DNA of 64,000 nt from Bradyrhizobium sp. 199 (GCF_023073355.1 NZ_JADPJI010000011.1:238056-302055), one strand, 5' to 3'. Numbered from the stretch's first letter, positions 44,961 to 54,509 are shown. Made by a program: numbers and translations. Notes: a model not told the origin generated them from the letters alone.

Positions 44961-45767
44961 ATGACCGCACAAGACCCGTTTGCTGGTTTCAAGGCAGTCC
45001 AGAAGGAAGCCTGGTCGCTGTTCACGCCGATGGAAGTGTTCACGACACCCTCGGCCGCCAGGCTCGTGAGCTTCGCCGAGGTTGCTACGGGCCAAAGGTT
45101 GCTCGACGTCGGATGCGGCACCGGCGTTGCCGCGATCACGGCGGCGCGCCGCGGTGCGAAGGTCAGGGGTCTCGACCTGTCTCCAGTCCTGATCGAACGC
45201 GCCCGCGAGCACGCGCAGCTGGCGAACCTCGATCTCGACTTCGCCGAGGGCGACGCCGAAAGCCTGCCCTATGGCGACAACGAGTTCGACGTGGTGCTCA
45301 GCCAGTTCGGCCACATGTTTGCGCCGCGTCCGGATGTCGCCATCGGCGAGATGCTGCGCGTGCTGAAGCCCAGCGGCACCATCGCCTTCTCGACCTGGCC
45401 GCCGCATCTCTATGTCGGACGGATGTTCGCGCTGATCGGCCGCCATCTGCCGCCGCCCGAGGGCGTGGCATCACCGGTGTCGTGGGGCGATCCGAAGATC
45501 GTCGCCGAACGTCTTGCGGGGAAGGTGAAGGATATCTCGTTCGAGATGGACATCATGAACCCGTCCGCACTCAGCCCGCAGCATTACCGCCGTACGATGG
45601 AAACCACGATCGGGCCTTTGATCAAGCTCCTTGCCCAGTACAAGGACGAGCCGGACAAGCTGCGGAGTTTTCGCAGCGAGTTCGAGGCGCTGATCTCCGA
45701 ATATTTCGACGGCAGCAACAACGTGGTGCGCCAGCAATTCCTGATGACGAAGGCGAGAAAGGTGTAA
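44961..45767 (+). CDS. SAM-dependent class I methyltransferase
   Basis: A 268-residue methyltransferase. Motif I LLDVGCGTGVAAITAARRGA is near residue 51, motif II GLDLSPVLIERAREHA, then FAEGDAESLPYGDNEFDVVL (motifs post-II and III) and MLRVLKPSGTIAFSTWPP. This is the UbiE/COQ5-like Methyltransf_11 pattern. ATG 44961 has GGGAGAG upstream. No operon partner identifies the substrate. Confidence 0.9.
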   Translation: MTAQDPFAGFKAVQKEAWSLFTPMEVFTTPSAARLVSFAEVATGQRLLDVGCGTGVAAITAARRGAKVRGLDLSPVLIERAREHAQLANLDLDFAEGDAESLPYGDNEFDVVLSQFGHMFAPRPDVAIGEMLRVLKPSGTIAFSTWPPHLYVGRMFALIGRHLPPPEGVASPVSWGDPKIVAERLAGKVKDISFEMDIMNPSALSPQHYRRTMETTIGPLIKLLAQYKDEPDKLRSFRSEFEALISEYFDGSNNVVRQQFLMTKARKV

Positions 45768-45814
45768 TCGCAGAAATCGCCACCGCGATAACGAGTCGTG
45801 ATCGCGATTGCTGT

Positions 45815-45840
45815 TTCCTCCTCCCCAAGGGGAGGAGGAA
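45815..45840. repeat. Perfect 12-bp inverted repeat between convergent genes
   Basis: TTCCTCCTCCCC and GGGGAGGAGGAA pair perfectly around AA. It resembles the tip of a family-D element and may end transcription from either side, although no T-run follows on either strand. Confidence 0.7.
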
Positions 45841-45847
45841 GAAGGCC

Positions 45848-46669
45848 TCACTCCTTCAACTCATTCACCTGCTTCACCCACGCGCGCACGTCGGTGAGCA
45901 CGGCGGGCAGCACTACCTTGACCTCGGCCACGGTCATGCCTGCCTTGATGCGGGGATCGTACAGCAGATTGAGGATGTACTGGTCGTAGACGTCGAAAAA
46001 GCCCATCGAGACGTTGTCGTTGAACATGGTCCACGGCACGCTCGTGGTGTCGTTGATCGGGCCGAGAGATTGCAGCAGCTCCTCATAGGCGCAGTCGAGG
46101 AAGGTGAAGTCGCCGTTGTCGACGGTGAGGATGACGTCGGAATGCTCGATCTCGAAATTGTCGTTCTTGCGGAAGCCGGACAGGCATTGCGGGTCGAGCG
46201 ACGTGCGGATCTCGCGCGCCTTCTCCACGCCGTAGAAACTCGAGATGGTGCGGAAGAGATCGCGGTCGCGCACCAGCTTCACGCGCACATTCGCCGCTTC
46301 GTTGGTGTCGATCATGGCGATGTCGAGATGCTGCACGCGCTTGCCGATGTCGGCCACGACCTTTGCGAGCTGCGCCTTGCGGTCAGCGCGGTCGCTCTCG
46401 GCGAACACGCGCACCGGCCCGTCGAACTTGCGGATGCGGTCGACGCGGCCGGCGAGGTGATATTCGGCGCCGAACGCCGTCTTCAGGAAGCCGTCGACGA
46501 TCTCGCCGTCGGTAAAACTCTTTTTCTCGCCACGCTGGCGCGAGGAGATCGCGGGCAATTCGCCTGCGGCGGCCATGGTAGCGGTGTCAGGGACGAACGC
46601 GGCGGTGGCGAGCGCCAGGAGGGCGATGCGAAGGCCACGCGCGGGCGGATTGATTGCGCTCATCGTCAT
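45848..46669 (-). CDS. Exported DUF2927 protein
   Basis: A 273-residue protein with a signal peptide (ALLALATAAFVPDTATMAAAG) starting at 46669 or 46663. The DUF2927 features are SFTDGEIVDGFLKTAFGAEY, RVFAESDRADRKAQLAKVVA and FLDCAYEELLQSLGPINDTT followed by SVPWTMFNDNVSMGFF. Two cysteines (DPQCLSGFR and LDCAYEE) could form a disulfide. Role unknown; probably periplasmic, perhaps a peptidase-like or adhesion accessory factor. Confidence 0.85.
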   Translation of the reverse strand: MTMSAINPPARGLRIALLALATAAFVPDTATMAAAGELPAISSRQRGEKKSFTDGEIVDGFLKTAFGAEYHLAGRVDRIRKFDGPVRVFAESDRADRKAQLAKVVADIGKRVQHLDIAMIDTNEAANVRVKLVRDRDLFRTISSFYGVEKAREIRTSLDPQCLSGFRKNDNFEIEHSDVILTVDNGDFTFLDCAYEELLQSLGPINDTTSVPWTMFNDNVSMGFFDVYDQYILNLLYDPRIKAGMTVAEVKVVLPAVLTDVRAWVKQVNELKE

Positions 46670-46798
46670 GCGACGCTGCCGTATTCGGCCCGCGCGCACA
46701 AGTCCGCAAATCACGCCCCTAGCGGGTTCCAGCCCGACATCCTTGCCGCCCACGATTGAATATTATCCTGAAGCGATCGATGCCGCGGGCTCCCTTAA

Positions 46799-46916
46799 CC
46801 TCTCCCGCTTGCGGGGGAGGTCGGCGCGAAGCGCCGGGTGGGGGCTCTCTCAACACGGGGGCTGTCGATTGCGGCGACACCCCCACCCCAGCCCTCCCCC
46901 GCAAGCGGGAGAGGGA
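46799..46916. repeat. REP-like palindromic repeat, family D variant
   Basis: Left arm CCTCTCCCGCTTGCGGGGGAGG, right arm CCTCCCCCGCAAGCGGGAGAGGG, with the inner GCGCGAAGCGCCGGGTGGGGGCT. It has the same plan as the element at 23583 but different arm sequence. Confidence 0.85.
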
Positions 46917-46946
46917 GCGCACCTTCATCGCGGTGGCAATTGCGCT

Positions 46947-47525
46947 CTAGTTATTCAGCACCACCACCGTGGTACCGACCGCGACGCGACTGTAGAGGTC
47001 GCTGACGTCGTCATTGGTCATGCGGAAGCAGCCCGAGGAGACGGCCTGGCCGATCGTCTCCGGCTCGTTGGAGCCGTGGATGCGGTAGAGCGTAGAGCCC
47101 AGATACATCGCGCGCGCGCCGAGCGGATTGTCGACCCCGCCCTTCATGTGGCGCGGCAGGTCGGGGCGGCGGGCCAGCATCTGCGAGGGCGGCGTCCAGT
47201 CCGGCCATTCCTTCTTGGCGGTGATCCTGTGCACCCCGCCCCAGCGGAAGCCGTCGCGACCGACGCCGATACCATAGCGCAGGGCCTGGCCGTTCTGCAG
47301 CACCAGATAGAGCCGCCGCTCGCTCGTGTTCACCACGATCGTGCCGGGGGCATAGTTGCCGTTGTACATGATGGTGGTGCGGGGGACGGGATTGGCGCCG
47401 GAACGGAAGAAGTTCGGGCCGCCGCCCATGATGTCGCGCGAGTCGAACTCCTCGGCGAACGCGCCGCCCACCGTCGCCGACAGCAGTGCGATGGCGGCAA
47501 TCGGCGCGGCAAAAAACCGGATCAT
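46947..47525 (-). CDS. L,D-transpeptidase (YkuD domain)
   Basis: A 192-residue exported protein (signal MIRFFAAPIAAIALLSATVG then GGAFAEE). The YkuD domain includes GTIVVNTSERRLYLVLQNGQ, LRYGIGVGRDGFRWGGVHRI and the catalytic segment YRIHGSNEPETIGQ followed by AVSSGCFRMTNDD, with His, Ser-Gly-Cys and Arg all in place near residues 148-170. It makes 3-3 peptidoglycan cross-links or anchors outer-membrane proteins to the wall. Cleavage near residue 24 is expected. Confidence 0.94.
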   Translation of the reverse strand: MIRFFAAPIAAIALLSATVGGAFAEEFDSRDIMGGGPNFFRSGANPVPRTTIMYNGNYAPGTIVVNTSERRLYLVLQNGQALRYGIGVGRDGFRWGGVHRITAKKEWPDWTPPSQMLARRPDLPRHMKGGVDNPLGARAMYLGSTLYRIHGSNEPETIGQAVSSGCFRMTNDDVSDLYSRVAVGTTVVVLNN

Positions 47526-47778
47526 TGTTTCCCCCAGAAAAAATCGATTCAACAAAGGCCACAGGCCATATTTGCGGGCTTTTCGCAAGCCACGGCCCCG
47601 TGAGGGAGGTCCTCTCCGCCGATTGGCGTTACCAAATCGGCAACCACAATCTGCCGAACCACACCGGCGCAACGTCGCGCGGGGCAGGGCCGCGATGCCG
47701 GCTATTGCTTTGACGGATGCCGCGAACAATGATTGATCGGATGGATCCCCTGAAAAGATCGGTTGCGGAGCAAAAAGA

Positions 47779-49326
47779 ATGAACGGTGCGGAAAGCCTGG
47801 TGCGGACGATGGTCAAGGGTGGGGTGGACGTCTGCTTCACCAATCCAGGCACCTCCGAGATGCATTTTGTCGCAGCGCTCGACCGCGTTCCCGGCATGCG
47901 CTGCGTGCTCGGCCTGTTCGAAGGCGTGGTGACCGGCGCCGCCGACGGCTATTTCCGCATGAAGGGAACGCCGGCCTCGACCCTGCTGCATCTCGGCCCC
48001 GGCCTCGCCAACGGCCTTGCCAATCTGCACAATGCCAAGAAGGCCAATTCCGGCATCGTCAACATCGTCGGCCAGCACGCGGTCTATCACATCGGCTTCA
48101 ACGCGCCCCTGACCTCCGACATCGAAGGCCTGGCCCGGCCGATGTCGTCCTGGGTCCGCACCTCGCCGGATGCCAAATCGGTTGCTGCTGACGGCGCCGC
48201 GGCCATTGCCGCCGCCAGAAGTGCCCCGCCGCAGATCGCGACCCTGATCCTTCCCGCCGACACCGCCTGGAACGAGGCCGACGGCGTCGCCGAGGTTCCC
48301 GCCGAGCAGCAGCGCGCGAGCTATTCGCCGCAGGCGGTCGAGCAGGCCGCAAAAATCCTGCATGGCGACGGCGAGGGCACGCTGCTGCTGATGACCGGCA
48401 GCGCCTTGAGCGAACAGGGCCTGGCGCTGGCCGAGCGCATTGCCGCCAAGACCGGCTGCACCGTGATGGGCCCGACCTTCCGCCCCAAGATGGCGCGCGG
48501 CCGTGGCCGCTTCTCGATCGACCGCATTCACTACGTGATCGAGAACGCGCTGCCGATGCTGGCCAAGTTCCGTCACATCGTGCTGGTCGAGTCCGACGAT
48601 CCCGTGGCGTTCTTCGCCTATCCGAACAAGCCGAGCATGCTCAAGCCCGAGGGCTGCGACGTCCATCGCATGACCTCCTGGGGCGAGAACTCGGTCGCCG
48701 CGCTCGAAGCGCTGGCCGGCGCCGTGAAGGCGAGCGCCAAAGACGTCAAGCCGCAGGCGTCGCAGGAACTGCTCAAGCCGACCGGCGCGCTGACCCATGC
48801 CTCGATCGCGCAGTCGATCGCCTACGCGATCCCCGAGAATGCGATCCTGGTCGATGAATCGCTCACCACGGGCCGCGCCTTCTTCCCGCCGACGGCGGCC
48901 GCCGCGCCGCACGACTGGCTGCAGAACATGGGCGGCTCGATCGGCTTCTCGACGCCGCTGTCGATCGGTGCGGCGATCGCCTGCCCCGACCGCAAGGTGA
49001 TCTGCATGGTCGGCGACGGCAGCGCGATGTACACGATCCAGTCGCTGTGGACCCAGGCGCGCGAGAACCTCAACATCGTCACTATCGTGTTCGCCAACCG
49101 CATCTACCAGATCCTGCGCGGCGAGTTCGACAATGTCGGCGCCGGCGAGCCCGGCCAGCGCGCCAACGACATGCTCCGGCTCGACCGCCCGACGCTGGAT
49201 TTCGTGGCGCTGGCGAAGGGCATGGGCGTGCCCGGCCGCGCCGTCACCAATGCCGACGAGTTCAACAAGGCGCTGGCCGAAGCCGTCGCCGAGCCCGGAC
49301 CGCGGCTGATCGAAGTCCGGATGTAA
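47779..49326 (+). CDS. Acetolactate synthase-like thiamine diphosphate enzyme
   Basis: A 515-residue TPP enzyme. It begins MNGAESLVRTMVKGGVDVCF and TNPGTSEMHFVAALDRVPGM. The catalytic glutamate is in GLFEGVVTGAADGYFRMKG near residue 48. The TPP-Mg motif GDGSAMYTIQSLW ends TIVFANRIYQIL near residues 412-440. The family is called ALS-like but lacks partner IlvH genes nearby, and the middle domain lacks a clear FAD-binding pattern, so acetolactate synthesis is doubtful. A 2-oxo acid decarboxylase or similar is as likely. Confidence 0.87.
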   Translation: MNGAESLVRTMVKGGVDVCFTNPGTSEMHFVAALDRVPGMRCVLGLFEGVVTGAADGYFRMKGTPASTLLHLGPGLANGLANLHNAKKANSGIVNIVGQHAVYHIGFNAPLTSDIEGLARPMSSWVRTSPDAKSVAADGAAAIAAARSAPPQIATLILPADTAWNEADGVAEVPAEQQRASYSPQAVEQAAKILHGDGEGTLLLMTGSALSEQGLALAERIAAKTGCTVMGPTFRPKMARGRGRFSIDRIHYVIENALPMLAKFRHIVLVESDDPVAFFAYPNKPSMLKPEGCDVHRMTSWGENSVAALEALAGAVKASAKDVKPQASQELLKPTGALTHASIAQSIAYAIPENAILVDESLTTGRAFFPPTAAAAPHDWLQNMGGSIGFSTPLSIGAAIACPDRKVICMVGDGSAMYTIQSLWTQARENLNIVTIVFANRIYQILRGEFDNVGAGEPGQRANDMLRLDRPTLDFVALAKGMGVPGRAVTNADEFNKALAEAVAEPGPRLIEVRM

Positions 49327-49362
49327 AGGCGGGGACGCACGCGCAAAAGGCCCGCAGGCAAA

Positions 49363-49881
49363 ATGCAGACCGAGCTGAACAAGGTGATCGCGGCGCTCCG
49401 GGAATTCTACGCGCACGAAGGCTTCCTGTTCGAGAAGGATATCGGCGAGCGAGCGGTCACGCATCGCTTCGCCGTACATCTGGAGAAGCAGTTCTCCGGC
49501 TGGTCGGTCGATTGCAACTACGACCGGCTCGGCGAGCGCACGCTGCATCTGCCGCACGGCACCATCATCTCGACCGACGATCATCTCGGTAAGTCGATCT
49601 ATCCTGATGTCGCCGTGCATCAGCGTGAGATCCCGAACAATCTGCTCACGGTCGAGATCCGCAAGGCGAGCAACCACACGCCGCTGGAGCACGACCAGCA
49701 CAAGCTGCGGGCGCTGACCGACGTGCACGTCTGGTTTCCGTACTGGATCGGCGTGCTCCTGGTGCTGGATAAGCAGCACGTGACGATGTCGGAAATCTAT
49801 GTGAGCGGCCTCGTCGACGAGCCGCTGTCGCGCTGGTTCGCGACCCGGCTGGCGGAGGTCGGATTGGGGGCGGCGCCTTAG
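49363..49881 (+). CDS. Hypothetical protein with PD-(D/E)XK-like pattern
   Basis: A 172-residue protein starting MQTELNKVIAALREFYAHEG. The centre has YPDVAVHQREIPNNLLTVEI followed by RKASNHTPLEHDQHKL. Asp near residue 82 and E-x-R-K near residues 97-100 recall the catalytic D...ExK core of restriction-like nucleases, and HKLRALTDVHVWFPYWIGVL fits the following beta strand. The lysine is one place later than usual, so catalysis is uncertain. It starts 37 bases after the ALS-like gene. No named family recognised. Confidence 0.75.
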   Translation: MQTELNKVIAALREFYAHEGFLFEKDIGERAVTHRFAVHLEKQFSGWSVDCNYDRLGERTLHLPHGTIISTDDHLGKSIYPDVAVHQREIPNNLLTVEIRKASNHTPLEHDQHKLRALTDVHVWFPYWIGVLLVLDKQHVTMSEIYVSGLVDEPLSRWFATRLAEVGLGAAP

Positions 49882-50154
49882 GAGGCGGACTCGTCCACGC
49901 CGGATGTCGAGGACGAAGCTGAAACAACCTGGTCTAGCCGGTCTGGCGGCTTATGACTCAGAGCAGACCCTACGAGCGTCTCCCGCCAGGGCTGCTTGTG
50001 ACCCAAATCGGGACGCATCCGATGATCGGTGAGGCAGAAGGCCTGTTCTCGTTCACCACATTTAAACCTTAAGATTCTACGAAGAAGACTCACCCACAGG
50101 CCGCAGGACCATGCGAACAGCCTTTGTACAGAAGCCATCCGTGGACTTCGGGCA

Positions 50155-51201
50155 ATGAAGGTTTGGCAGACCGGCAGCATCGCGGCTGTGATCGCATCCG
50201 TGGCACTTTATCTGGTCGCCGGTATTGGACCGACCGCGACGGTGCCGGATGTCGTGCCGGAAGCTGCAGCGAACATAGCGGCTCCTGCGAACATGACGGC
50301 TCCTGCGAACATGGTGACGCCTGCCTTGTACGCCGATGCATCAGCCAGACTTGCGGTAGCGCTTCGGGCAGAAAGAGCAGGGCCTGGTACGGTGACGTCA
50401 GCAGGTTCAGAGCCTTTGAGCAGCGGAGCCGAGATCCTCGACGAGCCCGTCGCGCCAAAATTGGCGTCGTTGGGGCAGGATATCGTCCAACCGCTGCCGG
50501 CGGCGCGCGATGCATCCATCGATGCTCCGAAAGCAGCCTCGACGCAGGATTTCCGTTATCTGATCTACTACGTCTGGTCCGAACTGCCGCCCGCCAAAAA
50601 ACCGGCGGAGATCGTCTTGCGTGCGTTCAAGGACATTCCGGTCGGAACGCCGGCCGAAGAGATCAAGCGCGCTTCCGACGCGTTTGGTCTCGATTTCAAT
50701 TTCATGATGGCGGTTGCCAAGATCGAATCCAGCTTCAACCCCAATCAACGCACCGGGTCGTATATCGGCCTGTTTCAGCTGAGCCATTATGAGTTCGGGA
50801 AATTCGGCTTCGGGCAGATTCGCAATCCGCGGGACAACGCCGTTGCGGCCGCCTACAAAATCATTACCGAGGGCGTCCAGTTCGGGTGGATCACGCACCG
50901 GACGCCGGATATGAGCGATCTTTACCTGATCCATCAGCAGGGCTGGGAAGGCGCCGCTCAGCACATCAGCCAGCCCGCTCGCCCCGCCTGGAAATCCATG
51001 TGCGCCACCAGCGAAGGCAAGGAGAAGGGCGAAAGGTGGTGCAAACGTGCGATCTGGGGCAATGCACTTCCGGCGTTCAAGCGCACCTGGAAATCGGTGG
51101 ACAACGTGACGTCCGAGGCGTTCGTCGGCATGTGGCGTGGCCGGGTCGCCGAATTCTACACGAAATATGTGGCGACAGCCGCTGCGGCGGCGAGCCGATA
51201 A
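50155..51201 (+). CDS. Exported lytic transglycosylase (SLT domain)
   Basis: A 348-residue protein with an N-terminal signal or anchor helix (SIAAVIASVALYLVAGIG), an Ala/Pro-rich linker, and a C-terminal lysozyme-like domain. FGLDFNFMMAVAKIESSFNP holds the catalytic glutamate near residue 192, followed by YIGLFQLSHYEFGKFGFG, a Gly-Leu-Phe-Gln version of the family's second motif, and NAVAAAYKIITEG. The linker has an 18-base tandem repeat at 50279-50314 coding Thr/Ala-Ala-Pro-Ala-Asn-Met. It cleaves peptidoglycan glycan strands. Start 50155 has no strong ribosome site, and an earlier in-frame start at 50029 has no signal-like N-terminus. Confidence 0.88.
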   Translation: MKVWQTGSIAAVIASVALYLVAGIGPTATVPDVVPEAAANIAAPANMTAPANMVTPALYADASARLAVALRAERAGPGTVTSAGSEPLSSGAEILDEPVAPKLASLGQDIVQPLPAARDASIDAPKAASTQDFRYLIYYVWSELPPAKKPAEIVLRAFKDIPVGTPAEEIKRASDAFGLDFNFMMAVAKIESSFNPNQRTGSYIGLFQLSHYEFGKFGFGQIRNPRDNAVAAAYKIITEGVQFGWITHRTPDMSDLYLIHQQGWEGAAQHISQPARPAWKSMCATSEGKEKGERWCKRAIWGNALPAFKRTWKSVDNVTSEAFVGMWRGRVAEFYTKYVATAAAAASR

Positions 51202-51636
51202 TTCCGCTGTCGGTAGGCCCCTGCCATGCTTCCATTGCCTTAAGCCGCCGTGGAGACACAGACCCGTCTGGGTAGACCAAGTCCGCTCATGGTTCATGGC
51301 CGACCCCATGAAAGCCTCCCGCCAAGAACCGCTTATGATCCGCTGCGGACTTCTTGTTGATTTGCGGACCACGGGCGCTTCCAAAGCCAAGCATCATTCG
51401 GTAATCCCCATTGCAGATCATCTTCGGTCTTCACCACGAGCCCGTCCAAAATCTCCGTTCCGGCGAGGGCGCCAAAATCGCCGGCGGGGTGGACCGTATT
51501 TCTACGCAACCGAACGTTAAGACTAACAACACCCTCCGTGCCTCAGATTGAGGCGGAGCACCGCCGCTCATCCCCCCCAAGACCACAATTGCCGACCGTA
51601 CATCGTAGATGCGCCGAATACGTTTGAGGAAACGAT
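51202..51636. other. Noncoding gap of 435 bases between lytic transglycosylase and MCP
   Basis: I see no gene. Around 51270-51300 (GTAGACCAAGTCCGCTCATG) there is a weak inverted resemblance to the 14-base repeat at 49994 and 53634. The last 80 bases should hold the MCP promoter; GAGGAAACG is its ribosome site. Confidence 0.5.
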
Positions 51637-53400
51637 ATGATTAGCATGATCCAAAATTTGCGTATTGGAACCAAGCTTGGGATCGCTTCAGCGCTGAGCA
51701 TTCTCCTCGTGGGCGTGATGATCTACAGCCAGATGTCAGGCAATCAGGCGGTCAAAAAAGCTAGTCTGACTGCGAACGAACAGCAGACGATCGCGCTCAC
51801 TGCTGCAGAGGCAAAGGCGGCACAGCGTGGCATGCAGATCGGCCTTCGTGACATGCGCCTCGCCAACAGCCCTGAGAGTTTGAAAGCGGCCAGCGAGTAC
51901 CTAGCCGCCCGAGTGACGCGGGCCCACGGATTTGCCGAGGCCCTATTGAAGCTGAGCCATTCCCCGGAAAATCGCGGACGCATGGAAAAGCTGAAAAGCG
52001 GTCTTGGCGAATACGCCAAGGGGGCCCAGCAGATCGCAGCGATCAGGACCGAGATCGTTGGGATCGAAGCCAAGCGTATTGCTGGCGGCGAACCGCCGGC
52101 TGAGGCTGTTGCAAAGATCACAAAACTTAATGAGGAGGCAGTCCGCGTCGCGCGCGACGTGACTTTGCCGATAGCGAGCGAAGTCGAGGAGTTGGCTAAC
52201 AAGATTGTTGAATTCGCAAAGAGCAGCGCGGAGCAGGCCAATGCGACCGCGGCAAAGGAAATGGCTTCAGCCGAGTTCCTCTCGCTGACGATCGGCGTGT
52301 CGGCAGCGCTGCTGCTAATTGCAAGCTGCGTATTCTCGATTTTCACCATCGCCCGTCCGATGCGCACATTGAGCCTTGCCATGGAAAAGCTCGCCGAGGG
52401 TAATTTCGGAGTGGTGCTGCCCGGCCTCGGCCGTAGGGATGAAGTCGGCCTAGTCGCCGGCGCCGTCGAGAAATTCAAGGTGGTCTCGGCCCAGAACGCC
52501 CAAGCGGAAGCCGAGGCCAAGATCAAGCAAGACCAGGTTGCGGCGCAGCAGCGCAAGGCGGACATGATCAAGCTCGCCGATGGTTTTGAAGGCGCAGTCG
52601 GCGAAATCATTGAAACCGTCTCTTCGGCCTCAACCGAACTCGAGGCCTCTGCCGGCACGCTCACCTCCACCGCGGAGAGAGCGCAGGAACTCACCACCAT
52701 GGTCGCGGCCGCCTCGGAGGAAGCCTCAACGAATGTACAGTCAGTGGCGTCCGCCACTGAGGAACTGACGTCGTCCGTCAACGAGATCAGCCGCCAAGTG
52801 CAGGAGTCGGCACGGATGGCCAATGATGCCGTCAATCAGGCCCGTGCCACTAACGATCGCGTCGGCGAATTATCGAAGGCTGCGGCGCGCATCGGCGACG
52901 TCGTGGAACTAATCAACACCATAGCGGGACAGACTAATCTGCTGGCTCTCAATGCCACCATTGAAGCGGCGCGTGCCGGCGAAGCCGGTCGCGGTTTCGC
53001 CGTCGTGGCTTCGGAGGTCAAAGCCTTGGCCGAGCAGACCGCAAAGGCGACCGGCGAGATCGGTCAGCAGATCACCGGCATTCAAGCCGCGACCCAAGAA
53101 TCCGTGAGCGCCATCAAGGAAATCAGCGGCACCATCGAACGGCTGTCGGAGATTTCGTCGACCATTGCCGCAGCGGTGGAAGAGCAGGGCGCGGCGACGC
53201 AGGAGATTTCCCGCAATGTCCAGCAAGCGGCGCAGGGCACTCAGCAGGTCTCGTCCAACATCATGGATGTGCAGCGAGGAGCCGGTGAGACCGGGTCGGC
53301 GTCCTCCCAAGTTTTATCTGCTGCGCGATCGCTCTCCAGCGATTCTAATCGTCTCAAGCTGGAGGTCGGCAAGTTTCTAAGCACGGTGAGGGCTGCGTGA
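51637..53400 (+). CDS. Methyl-accepting chemotaxis protein
   Basis: A 587-residue chemoreceptor. TM1 is near residues 12-30 (LGIASALSILLVGVMIYSQM), followed by a four-helix periplasmic sensor of about 180 residues without a nameable ligand family, TM2 near residues 218-238 (SLTIGVSAALLLIASCVFSI), HAMP (MRTLSLAMEKLAEGNFGVVL) and a signalling domain with the conserved hairpin tip INTIAGQTNLLALNATIEAA and RAGEAGRGFAVVASEVKALA. It has no C-terminal CheR-docking pentapeptide. Its base composition is visibly less GC-rich than surrounding core genes. Confidence 0.95.
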   Translation: MISMIQNLRIGTKLGIASALSILLVGVMIYSQMSGNQAVKKASLTANEQQTIALTAAEAKAAQRGMQIGLRDMRLANSPESLKAASEYLAARVTRAHGFAEALLKLSHSPENRGRMEKLKSGLGEYAKGAQQIAAIRTEIVGIEAKRIAGGEPPAEAVAKITKLNEEAVRVARDVTLPIASEVEELANKIVEFAKSSAEQANATAAKEMASAEFLSLTIGVSAALLLIASCVFSIFTIARPMRTLSLAMEKLAEGNFGVVLPGLGRRDEVGLVAGAVEKFKVVSAQNAQAEAEAKIKQDQVAAQQRKADMIKLADGFEGAVGEIIETVSSASTELEASAGTLTSTAERAQELTTMVAAASEEASTNVQSVASATEELTSSVNEISRQVQESARMANDAVNQARATNDRVGELSKAAARIGDVVELINTIAGQTNLLALNATIEAARAGEAGRGFAVVASEVKALAEQTAKATGEIGQQITGIQAATQESVSAIKEISGTIERLSEISSTIAAAVEEQGAATQEISRNVQQAAQGTQQVSSNIMDVQRGAGETGSASSQVLSAARSLSSDSNRLKLEVGKFLSTVRAA

Positions 53401-53673
53401 TCCTGGGCCGGGTGGCAGCGAACAAAGGCGGTCAAGCGATATGCAGGCTCCAATAATGCGGCGGAGCATAAGCTTTAAAGCTTCCTCTCGAGCATCGTCC
53501 CTGCCCGCAACCTATTCACTGACGTTGCTGTATGAGGGCCGCATTTGCTGCGTAAGGAATTAGAACCGTGATCGACATGCTGACTTCCGTTGTTGACCGC
53601 TGCTGGCCTGCCGCGCGGAGCCGGTGGAGGACCGCTTGTGACCCAAAGCGGACGTTCCGACCAGTGTAGATGC

Positions 53674-54509
53674 CTACACGTCCGTCGCGGAGATTGATCC
53701 CCTTACGCCGCCGATGAATGTGTCTATAATCTCGCTGACTGTATCGGCGTGCGTCACCGGACCCATATGCCCTGCGCCTTGGATCTCGGCATATGTCGCT
53801 TTTAGCCAGAGGCCGCGCAGCACGTCTGTGACGGCCCTTGCGGCGGCTGTCGTCCGTGAACGCCGATCAATTGAATAGGCATTTTGAATCCAGAGAGTGC
53901 CTCGACCGTTGCTTCGTATGGTTCGAAGCCCGTTGGCCATTCGACGGGAAGCTTGGCTATGCTTGTCCTCACCGTTTCGCGCGACCTCGGGTCCATCGCG
54001 TCATAGGCGCCGAGGCCGACCCAATACTCGGTGAAGGTACGTGCGGCTTCGTCAGCATCGTTCTCACCAATGTAGCGAATGACGCGATCCGCAACAGCCT
54101 TGATTTCGGCATGCTCGGATAGCCTTCCAGATGCGGCAAGCAGGTAGAAGAGTGCCGGCTCAAACAGTGTTAGGCTTCGCACCTGTTCTGGCTTTCGGAC
54201 GGCTACCCGCGCCAGAACAGCGCCTCCGAACGAGTGACCGACCATATGAACCGGCTGCGAGATCAAGCGCACGAGCGCCTCCACGATCGCGATCTCGTGC
54301 TCCATCAGCGGAATGTCGCCCGAATACGCTGCTGTACGTCCGTATCCGATGTGATCAGGAGCGACTAAGCGATAGCGGCCCGACATTCGCTTGATGAGGT
54401 CCCGCCATTGTCCGCTTGAGGCTGCGGAGCTATGGCCGAGCACCACTGGGATGCCCGTACCTTCATCGCCATAGTACGCGTCGAGGCCATTCACAGAAAT
54501 CTGCGGCAT
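53674..54509 (-). pseudogene. Alpha/beta hydrolase interrupted by a one-base frameshift
   Basis: The frame starting at 54509 (MPQISVNGLDAYYGDEGTGI) has the nucleophile motif MVGHSFGGAVLARVAVRKP near residue 95 and runs to GFKMPIQLIG, then continues out of frame. The remainder is in the next frame (TTAAARAVTDVLRGLWLKAT, QGAGHMGPVTHADTVSEIID), with the expected catalytic His in GAGHMGP, ending at 53674. Adding one G near 53857-53862 restores PIQLIGGSRTTAAARAV, an ordinary hydrolase sequence. True mutation or sequencing error cannot be told apart here. Confidence 0.85.

Noticed and set aside
47629..49779. A 716-codon open frame antisense to the ALS-like gene
   Set aside because: The plus strand gene has intact TPP motifs; the antisense frame has none and shows shadow composition.
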